64,000 bases of DNA, from contig JANXUD010000136.1 of the NCBI GenBank assembly GCA_025352045.1, forward strand, positions 1 through 64,000. The letters are read 5' to 3'. Positions 58,321-64,000 of the stretch are shown here, piece after piece. Each line of letters starts with the position of its first letter. The stretch's first letter is position 1. Under the pieces are notes generated by a model. The model had not been told where the DNA came from and ran no database searches. It saw only the letters and a program-made list of their open reading frames with translations. Origin of the DNA: Gammaproteobacteria bacterium (GTDB lineage Bacteria; Pseudomonadota; Gammaproteobacteria; Xanthomonadales; Xanthomonadaceae). The translations under genes and the position numbers were made by a program.

Positions 58321-60174
58321 ATGCCACCGACCCCGGCCATTCCCCGTTTCGATGGTCGCGAGTTCGTCCGTGACCTCACCAGCGCCCCGGGTGTGTACCG
58401 CATGCTGGCCGCCGACGGCGCCACCCTGTACGTGGGCAAGGCGATGTCGCTGAAGAAGCGGGTCGCCAACTACTTCCGCGCCGACCAGCCCTCGCTGCGG
58501 ATCGCGACGATGGTGGCGCAGATCGCCGCGATCGACGTGACCGTGACGCGCACGCCGGGCGAGGCCCTGCTGCTGGAAAACCAGCTCATCAAGTCGCTCA
58601 AGCCGCGCTACAACGTGCAGCTGCGCGACGACAAGAGTTACCCCTATCTGTTGCTGACCGAGGAAACCTGGCCGCGGGTGGCCTTCCATCGCGGCCCGCG
58701 CTCCCGCGCCGGCCGCTATTTCGGCCCCTATCCCGGCGCCGGCGCGGTGCGCGAGACCATGGACCTGATGCAGAAGATCTTCCGCCTGCGCAGCTGCGAG
58801 GACAGCGTGTTCCGCAACCGCAGCCGGCCCTGCCTGCAACACCAGATCGGCCGCTGCAGCGCGCCCTGCGTCGGCCTGGTGGCGCCGCGCGACTACGATG
58901 CGGACGTGCGCCGCGCCGCGTTGTTCCTGGCCGGGCGAAGCAGCGAGCTGGTGGACGAACTGACCCGCGGCATGGACGCGGCCAGCGCCCGGCTGGAGTT
59001 CGAGTCGGCGGCCGCGCTGCGTGACCAGATCGCCGGCGTGCGCAAGGTGCAGGCACGGCAGCACGTGGAGGGCGAGCAGGTGGAGATGGACGTGCTCGCC
59101 TGCGCGATGGAGGCAGGCACGGCCTGCGTGCTGCTGCTGGGATTCCGCGACGGCATGAACCAGGGCACGCGGCCGTTCTTCCCGCGGCTCAATGGCGCCG
59201 ACACGCCCGAGGAAGTGTTGGGCGCCTTCGTCGGCCAGTACTACCTGGAGCGCAAGCCGCCGCGCGAGATCGTGCTCAGCCACGAAATCCCCGACCTGGA
59301 GCTGTACGAGGCCGCGTTCTCGCAATCGGCCGGGCGCAAGGTCGAACTCAAGCCGAGCGTGCGCGGCGAACGCGCCCGCTACCTGGAACTGGCGCAACGC
59401 AATGCCGTGCACGCCCTGCAAGCCCAGGCCAACAGCGCCGCGGCCCAGGCGCGGCGCTTGCGCGACCTGCAGGACCTGCTGGACCTGCCGGCAGCGCCGA
59501 CGCGGATCGAATGCTTCGACATCAGCCACACCATGGGCGAGGCGACGGTCGCCTCCTGCGTGGTGTTCGATGGCGACGGCCCGGTACGCAGCCAGTATCG
59601 GCGCTTCAACATCCAGGGCATCACGCCCGGCGACGACTACGCGGCCATGCGCCAGGCGCTGGATCGGCGTTTCAAGCGCGCGGTGGAGGAGGGCGTGCTG
59701 CCGGACCTGCTGCTGATCGACGGCGGTGCCGGCCAGTTGCAGCAGGCGCGCGAGGTGCTGGCTTCGCTCGGCGTGCAAGGCGTCGCCATGGTCGGCGTGG
59801 CCAAGGGCGAGGAGCGCCGTGCCGGCCACGAAGCGCTGGTCTTTCCCGATGGCCGGGAGCTGCGCCCCGGCGCGGAGTCACCGGGCTTGCAGTTGATCCA
59901 GCAGGTGCGCGACGAAGCCCATCGCTTCGCGATCACCGGGCACCGCGGCAGGCGCGCGAAGGTACGCGAAACGAGCCGGCTCGAGGACATCGCGGGCATC
60001 GGGCCGCGCCGCCGCGCGAGCCTGCTCAAGCATTTCGGCGGCTTGGCCGGGCTCAAGCTCGCCGGGGCGGAGGAAATCGCGGGGGCGGCGGGCGTCAGCA
60101 CCGCCCTTGCCGCGCGCATCTATGCTTCACTACACGGGCTGGAAGCACCGGCCTCGCCGCCGACGGAGCCCTGA
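58321..60174 (+). CDS. uvrC: Excinuclease ABC subunit C
   Basis: A 617-residue nuclease that makes both incisions in nucleotide excision repair. The GIY-YIG-type domain starts at APGVYRMLAADGATLYVGKAMSLKKRV (about 20-45). The zinc/cysteine stretch CLQHQIGRCSAPCVG is at about 180, UVR motif at about 208-240, the RNase H-like endonuclease at ECFDISHTMGEATVASCVVF and LLIDGGAGQLQQA, and helix-hairpin-helix motifs at IAGIGPRRRASLLKHFGG. It is complete and ends directly before pgsA. Confidence 0.97.
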   Translation: MPPTPAIPRFDGREFVRDLTSAPGVYRMLAADGATLYVGKAMSLKKRVANYFRADQPSLRIATMVAQIAAIDVTVTRTPGEALLLENQLIKSLKPRYNVQLRDDKSYPYLLLTEETWPRVAFHRGPRSRAGRYFGPYPGAGAVRETMDLMQKIFRLRSCEDSVFRNRSRPCLQHQIGRCSAPCVGLVAPRDYDADVRRAALFLAGRSSELVDELTRGMDAASARLEFESAAALRDQIAGVRKVQARQHVEGEQVEMDVLACAMEAGTACVLLLGFRDGMNQGTRPFFPRLNGADTPEEVLGAFVGQYYLERKPPREIVLSHEIPDLELYEAAFSQSAGRKVELKPSVRGERARYLELAQRNAVHALQAQANSAAAQARRLRDLQDLLDLPAAPTRIECFDISHTMGEATVASCVVFDGDGPVRSQYRRFNIQGITPGDDYAAMRQALDRRFKRAVEEGVLPDLLLIDGGAGQLQQAREVLASLGVQGVAMVGVAKGEERRAGHEALVFPDGRELRPGAESPGLQLIQQVRDEAHRFAITGHRGRRAKVRETSRLEDIAGIGPRRRASLLKHFGGLAGLKLAGAEEIAGAAGVSTALAARIYASLHGLEAPASPPTEP

Positions 60175-60735
60175 TTGAAGCTGACCATCCCCACCATGCT
60201 GACGATTTTCCGCATCGTCCTGGTGCCGGTGTTCGTGGCGGTGTTCTACTGGGGCGCGCGCTGGAGCAATGTCATCGCAACCGCGATCTTCGTGCTCGGG
60301 GCGCTCACCGACATCGCCGATGGCTGGGTCGCCCGGCGCTGGGGCATGTACTCGGCCTTCGGCGCCTTCCTGGATCCGGTCGCCGACAAGCTCAGCGTCA
60401 CCATCGCCCTGTTCCTGGTCGTGCAATGGCACCACACGGTGCCGATCGCCCTGTTGGCCGCGGTGATCGTCGGGCGCGAGATCACCATCTCCGCGCTGCG
60501 CGAATGGATGGCGCAGATCGGCGCGCACGGCCTGGTCAAGGTCGCCGGCCTAGGCAAGCTGAAGACGATCGTGCAGATGACCGCGATCAGCTGCCTGGTC
60601 TTCCGCGAACCCCTGCTGGGCCTGCCGGTCTTCCTGATCGGCGAGTGGCTGCTTGGCGTGGCCGCTGCGCTGACGCTGTGGTCCGGCGCCGACTACCTGC
60701 GCGCAGCCTGGCCCGAAATGCGCCGCGGCGGCTGA
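60175..60735 (+). CDS. pgsA: Phosphatidylglycerophosphate synthase
   Basis: A 186-residue inner-membrane enzyme making phosphatidylglycerol phosphate from CDP-diacylglycerol and glycerol-3-phosphate. The CDP-alcohol phosphotransferase motif DGX2ARX8GX3DX3D reads ADGWVARRWGMYSAFGAFLDPVADK (about 44-68). TTG 60175 directly follows the uvrC stop and gives MKLTIPTMLTIFRI, the family N terminus; ATG 60196 would cut it. uvrC-pgsA coupling is common in gammaproteobacteria. Confidence 0.95.
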   Translation: MKLTIPTMLTIFRIVLVPVFVAVFYWGARWSNVIATAIFVLGALTDIADGWVARRWGMYSAFGAFLDPVADKLSVTIALFLVVQWHHTVPIALLAAVIVGREITISALREWMAQIGAHGLVKVAGLGKLKTIVQMTAISCLVFREPLLGLPVFLIGEWLLGVAAALTLWSGADYLRAAWPEMRRGG

Positions 60736-60795
60736 ACCAGCGCGAGGATCGGCCGCCTTCGCGCAGCGATTTGACGGGGACGGGGCGCCTCGGGG

Positions 60796-60824
60796 TTGAC
60801 ATGCCGGGCCGCATCAACAAAAAT
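60796..60824 (+). promoter_or_regulatory. Promoter of tRNA-Gly
   Basis: A perfect TTGACA -35 is followed, 17 bases on, by AAAAAT as -10. Transcription would start near 60831, four bases before the mature tRNA. Confidence 0.65.
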
Positions 60825-60834
60825 ACGGGGCTCC

Positions 60835-60910
<76 letters not shown>

Positions 60911-60918
60911 GTTTCAGC

Positions 60919-60949
60919 ACGAAGCCCCGACGCGTCGGGGCTTCGTTTT
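60919..60949 (+). terminator. Terminator after tRNA-Gly
   Basis: ACGAAGCCCCGA CGCG TCGGGGCTTCGT followed by TTT: a 12-bp perfect stem with a tetraloop and T-run. Confidence 0.93.
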
Positions 60950-61027
60950 ATCCGGCCCCCGATCTCGCCATCGCGGGGCTGGCGCGTCTTCGGAACGTGG
61001 CGGTAAGCTGCGTCCTCGAGTCCCACC

Positions 61028-61101
61028 GGCCAGGTGGCAGAGTGGTCATGCAGCGGCCTGCAAAGCCGCGTACGCCGGTTCAATTCCGACCCTGGCCTCC
61101 A
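61028..61101 (+). tRNA. tRNA-Cys (anticodon GCA)
   Basis: A 74-base tRNA: acceptor GGCCAGG with CCTGGCC, anticodon stem GCGGC/GCCGC around CTGCAAA with GCA at 61060-61062, T-arm GGTTCAATTCC, and encoded CCA. It is the second of three tRNA genes downstream of pgsA and has its own terminator. Confidence 0.96.
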
Positions 61102-61109
61102 TCGAACGG

Positions 61110-61134
61110 ATCCCCGCCCCGGCGGGGATTTTTT
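61110..61134 (+). terminator. Terminator after tRNA-Cys
   Basis: ATCCCCGCC CC GGCGGGGAT followed by TTTTT: a 9-bp stem with a very short loop and a T-run. Confidence 0.92.
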
Positions 61135-61180
61135 CCTGGCGCTTGGGCAGGGCGACGGCTTCGGGCACCATGGGCCGCTG

Positions 61181-61265
61181 GCCCGGGTGGCGGAGTTGGT
61201 AGACGCAGGGGACTTAAAATCCCTCGCCGCAAGGCACGTGGGTTCGAGTCCCACCCCGGGCACCA
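61181..61265 (+). tRNA. tRNA-Leu (anticodon TAA)
   Basis: An 85-base class II tRNA: acceptor GCCCGGG pairing with CCCGGGC, D-arm TGGCGGAGTTGGTAGACGCA, anticodon stem GGGGA/TCCCT around CTTAAAA with TAA at 61215-61217, a long variable arm, T-arm GGTTCGAGTCC and encoded CCA. It reads UUA/UUG. Confidence 0.97.
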
Positions 61266-61388
61266 CGTGTCCTGCCACAAGGCCGGATCCCGGCCGATGG
61301 ATCTGCCGGTCATTGCGGCCCGCGGCTGCCGGCTGCCGCGCGCCGTGCCCGGCCGGTATCCTTGACCCCGGTTCCCCGGGAGGCGCGC

Positions 61389-63029
61389 ATGCCGCCGATG
61401 CGATACTGGCCGTTCGCCGCCTGCGTGCTGCTCGCGCTCGCGTCGCTGCTCGCCCTGGTGCTGATGCCTCCGTCCTGGGGCTGGGGCTGGACCTTCGTGC
61501 TCGCCGGCGGCCTGGCCGGGGTCGGGTTCGCCGACATGCTGCAGCCGCAGCGGACCCTGCGCCGGAACTACCCGCTGCTGGCGCACCTGCGCTATTTCCT
61601 CGAAAGCATCGGCCCGGAAATCCGCCAGTACTTCATCGAGGCCGATACCGACGAGCGGCCGTTCTCGCGCCTGCAGCGCAACATCGTCTACCAGCGCGCC
61701 AAGGACACGCTCGACGTGCGCCCGTTCGGCACGCAGATCGACGTCTATGCACCGCGTTATGAATGGATCAACCATTCGCTGGCGCCGACCCGTCCCGATC
61801 CGGCGGACTTCCGGGTGCTGGTGGGCGAGGGCAGGGCCCAGCCCTACTCGGCCAGCGTGTTCAACATCTCGGCGATGAGCTTTGGCGCGCTCTCGGCGAA
61901 CGCCATCCGTGCGCTGAACGAAGGCGCGCGCCGCGGCAATTTCTACCACGACACCGGCGAAGGCTCGATCTCGCAATACCACCGCGAGAACGGCGGCGAC
62001 CTGGTCTGGGAAATCGGCTCGGGCTACTTCGGCTGCCGCGACGCACAGGGTGCCTTCGACGCCGCGCGCTTCACCGCCAACGCGGCCAATCCGCAGGTGA
62101 AGATGATCGAGGTGAAGTTGTCGCAGGGCGCCAAGCCGGGGCATGGCGGCGTGCTGCCGGCCGCCAAGGTGTCGCCGGAGATCGCCGCCGCGCGGGGCGT
62201 GCCGGCTGGCATGGATTGCATCTCGCCGGCCCGGCATTCGGCGTTCTCCACGCCCGTGGGACTGCTGCAGTTCGTGGATCGCCTGCGCACGCTGTCGGGC
62301 GGCAAGCCGACCGGGTTCAAGCTTGCGATCGGCCATCCCTGGGAGTGGTTCGCGATCGCCAAGGCCATGGCCGAAACGCGGATCCTGCCCGACTTCATCG
62401 TCGTGGACGGCGGCGAGGGCGGCACCGGCGCCGCCCCCCTGGAGTTCACCGACCACGTGGGGGCGCCGATGCATGAAGCGCTGGTGCTGGTGCACAGCAC
62501 CCTGGTCGGGCTGAACCTGCGGCGCAACATCCGGATCGGCGCCGCCGGCAAGGTGGTGACCGCATTCGACATCGCCAGGACCATCGCCCTGGGCGCTGAC
62601 TGGTGCAATGCCGCGCGCGGCTTCATGTTTTCGCTCGGCTGCGTGCAGTCGCTCAGCTGCCATACCGACCGGTGCCCGACCGGCGTCGCGACCCAGGACC
62701 CGGGCCGGCAGCGCGGCCTGGTGCCCGCCGACAAGGCGACCCGCGTGCACCAGTTCCACGGCAATACCATCCATGCACTGCGTGAGCTGGTCGCGGCCGC
62801 CGGCCTGATGCACCCGGCCGAACTGGGGCCGGAGCACATCATCCGGCGGGTCTCGTCCAGCGACGTGCGCCCGCTTTCGCTGCTGTTGCGCTTCCTCCAG
62901 CCCGGTGACCTGCTCGATGGGGCGGTTCCGGACATCCCGGTGTTCCAGGCGTTCTGGGGCAGCGCGCGCAGCGACAGCTTCGAGGCGCCGGACATGGTGC
63001 GGGCGATGCGTTCCACCAAGATCCGGTGA
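61389..63029 (+). CDS. FMN-binding glutamate-synthase-family protein, membrane-anchored
   Basis: A 546-residue relative of the glutamate synthase FMN domain without amidotransferase or GltD parts. Two N-terminal hydrophobic helices (about 7-50) anchor it. The barrel has SAMSFGALSANAIRALNEGA, KPGHGGVLPAAKV and VVDGGEGGTGAAPLEF for FMN and 2-oxoglutarate-type binding, and the [3Fe-4S] site CVQSLSCHTDRCPTG. The real reaction of such standalone proteins is unsettled. GGGAGG before ATG 61389 sets the start. Confidence 0.88.
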   Translation: MPPMRYWPFAACVLLALASLLALVLMPPSWGWGWTFVLAGGLAGVGFADMLQPQRTLRRNYPLLAHLRYFLESIGPEIRQYFIEADTDERPFSRLQRNIVYQRAKDTLDVRPFGTQIDVYAPRYEWINHSLAPTRPDPADFRVLVGEGRAQPYSASVFNISAMSFGALSANAIRALNEGARRGNFYHDTGEGSISQYHRENGGDLVWEIGSGYFGCRDAQGAFDAARFTANAANPQVKMIEVKLSQGAKPGHGGVLPAAKVSPEIAAARGVPAGMDCISPARHSAFSTPVGLLQFVDRLRTLSGGKPTGFKLAIGHPWEWFAIAKAMAETRILPDFIVVDGGEGGTGAAPLEFTDHVGAPMHEALVLVHSTLVGLNLRRNIRIGAAGKVVTAFDIARTIALGADWCNAARGFMFSLGCVQSLSCHTDRCPTGVATQDPGRQRGLVPADKATRVHQFHGNTIHALRELVAAAGLMHPAELGPEHIIRRVSSSDVRPLSLLLRFLQPGDLLDGAVPDIPVFQAFWGSARSDSFEAPDMVRAMRSTKIR

Positions 63030-63115
63030 TGCCGGTCGCAGGAACCGGATCCGGGGGCGTGCGCCGGGTCCAATCAGGGTAAAGTCGCCCCGTTGCCGGC
63101 TCCCCGGCGAGGTGG

Positions 63116-64000
63116 GTGCGTTCCTTGGCCAACGATGCAAACCCTCCCGCCCAGGCTTGGCTGGGCGATGCGGAATACCGCCGGCTGTGGGAAGCCATTC
63201 CCGATCCGGTGATCGTCGTGGACCAGTCCGGCGTGATCCGCTATGCCAATCCGCAACTGCTTTCGCTGTTCGGCTATGCCGAGCCGGAGCTGGTCGGGCA
63301 ATCTCTGTCGCTGCTGCAACCGCCGGCGGCCTTCGCCGCGACCGCTGGCACCCTGGCCGACTACCTGCGGACGGGCGAGCGCAGGCTCGACTGGTCTTCG
63401 GTGCGCTCGGCCTGCCGGCGCCGCGATGGCACGGAATTCCCGGTCGAGATCAGTTTTGGCGAAACACGCGTTGGCGACCAGCGCCTGTTCGCGACCGTCC
63501 TGCGCGACATCAGCGAGCGGGTCGCGGCGGAAGGCCGCCAGGCCGCGCTGCACAAGATCTCCGAAGCGGCGCATTCGGCCGACGACCTGCGCTCGCTGTT
63601 CCCGCGCATCCACGAAATCATCGCCGAGCTGTTGCCGGCGCGGAACGTCTACGTCGCGCTGTACGACGTCGAGACCGACCTGATCAGCTTTCCCTACTAC
63701 ATCGATGAATTCGACCAGGCGCCCGAGCCGCGCCGCCTGACCGGCGGCCTGGGCCTCACCGACATCGTCTTGCGCACCGGGGAGCCGCTGCTGCTGACGC
63801 CAACGGCCATGCGCGAGCTGGCCGGCGCCGGCGAGGTTGCCCTGATCGGCACCGATGGCGTGGACTGGCTGGGGATTCCGCTCAAGACCGCGCACGGCAC
63901 GATCGGCGTGCTCACGGTGCAGAGTTACAGCGGCTCGGTCCGCTACACCAACCGGGACAAGGAGCTGCTGCAATTCGTCTCGGACCAGGTGGCGGCGGCG
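63116..64000 (+). CDS. PAS-GAF signalling protein, 3' end beyond the window
   Basis: An open frame of 295 codons running off the window edge, hence missing from the ORF track. Residues about 20-130 are a PAS domain (WEAIPDPVIVVDQSGVIRYANPQLLSLFGY and FATVLRDISER). Residues about 145-295 are a GAF domain (LLPARNVYVALYDVETDLISFPYYIDEFD, GVLTVQSYSGSVRYTNRDKELLQFVSDQVA). The missing part is probably a histidine kinase or GGDEF/EAL output. GTG 63116 has GAGG close upstream; TTG 63125 is an alternative. Confidence 0.82.
   Translation, partial: MRSLANDANPPAQAWLGDAEYRRLWEAIPDPVIVVDQSGVIRYANPQLLSLFGYAEPELVGQSLSLLQPPAAFAATAGTLADYLRTGERRLDWSSVRSACRRRDGTEFPVEISFGETRVGDQRLFATVLRDISERVAAEGRQAALHKISEAAHSADDLRSLFPRIHEIIAELLPARNVYVALYDVETDLISFPYYIDEFDQAPEPRRLTGGLGLTDIVLRTGEPLLLTPTAMRELAGAGEVALIGTDGVDWLGIPLKTAHGTIGVLTVQSYSGSVRYTNRDKELLQFVSDQVAAA

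Noticed and set aside
56686-59829. 1047-residue minus-strand ORF opposite uvrC
   Set aside because: It spans uvrC antisense and then a shifted frame of the methyltransferase-aminotransferase gene. The in-frame gene has full motifs, so this is a shadow.

Overview
The window is a 64 kb piece of high-GC chromosomal DNA, almost fully coding, from a gammaproteobacterium that most resembles the order Lysobacterales (Xanthomonadales). The strongest argument is gene order: sdhCDAB, sdhE, ygfX-like, lolC-lolD, comEC, exbB-exbD-msbA-lpxK-kdsB and later uvrC-pgsA followed by tRNA-Gly, tRNA-Cys and tRNA-Leu is, from memory, a typical xanthomonad arrangement. Class I fumarase, tesA divergent from ybbA-ybbP, and DUF6116 and DUF1223 proteins fit the same group. 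I cannot name the genus. I saw no insertion sequence, prophage, integrase or CRISPR array, and no gap above 300 bases without a gene.

Region 1 (1-12.8 kb) holds mixed metabolic and secreted functions: a tiny lysine-rich protein, a NUDIX hydrolase, a cold-shock protein with a strong terminator, a DctA dicarboxylate transporter, glutathione peroxidase with a decayed thioredoxin-like fragment behind it, a GNAT-fpr pair divergent from slyD, a DUF1223 secreted protein, a secreted GH44 glycanase with PKD and FN3 modules, a molybdopterin oxidoreductase and an M61 peptidase. Region 2 (12.8-23.4 kb) has a TPR-sulfotransferase divergent from the ABC-F protein Uup, class I fumarase, a GST, an NAD(P)-binding protein, and tesA divergent from ybbA-ybbP. 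Region 3 (23.4-36.7 kb) carries DUF456, a secreted M35 metallopeptidase, a small haem-binding protein, envelope glycine-zipper proteins, tcdA, tatD, glutaryl-CoA dehydrogenase, a GNAT-GST pair, a fused branched-chain 2-oxoacid dehydrogenase E1, a class III adenylate cyclase with an FHA domain, a phosphonate-type binding protein and ygfZ.

Region 4 (36.7-50.5 kb) is a nearly continuous plus-strand run. It starts with an SDHAF4-type assembly factor, then sdhCDAB, a MAPEG protein, sdhE and a YgfX-like protein. So two unrelated succinate dehydrogenase maturation factors flank the same enzyme. Envelope biogenesis follows: LolC/LolD for lipoprotein export, ComEC for DNA uptake, ExbB/ExbD, MsbA for lipid A flipping, LpxK and KdsB for lipid A-Kdo synthesis, many linked by ATGA or GTGA stop-start overlaps.

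Region 5 (50.5-58.3 kb) is the most distinctive part. Seven genes in mixed orientation sit between kdsB and uvrC: a FemAB/GNAT-like acyltransferase, a methyltransferase, a WbqC-family protein, a GT2-type glycosyltransferase, two GT61 (DUF563) glycosyltransferases sharing one CTAG stop, and a single protein joining a SAM methyltransferase to a DegT-type sugar aminotransferase. I read this as a compact accessory glycan-modification locus beside the lipid A-Kdo genes. Its product is unknown. Region 6 (58.3-64 kb) is uvrC, pgsA, three tRNA genes, an FMN/3Fe-4S glutamate-synthase-like protein, and the N-terminal half of a PAS-GAF signalling protein cut by the window edge and absent from the ORF track.

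A recurrent signal is a TANNNT or near-TANNNT hexamer only 5-9 bases before the start codon (sulfotransferase, uup, DUF456, tcdA, adenylate cyclase, SDHAF4, uvrC and weaker cases), with no Shine-Dalgarno between. This suggests that many transcripts here are leaderless.
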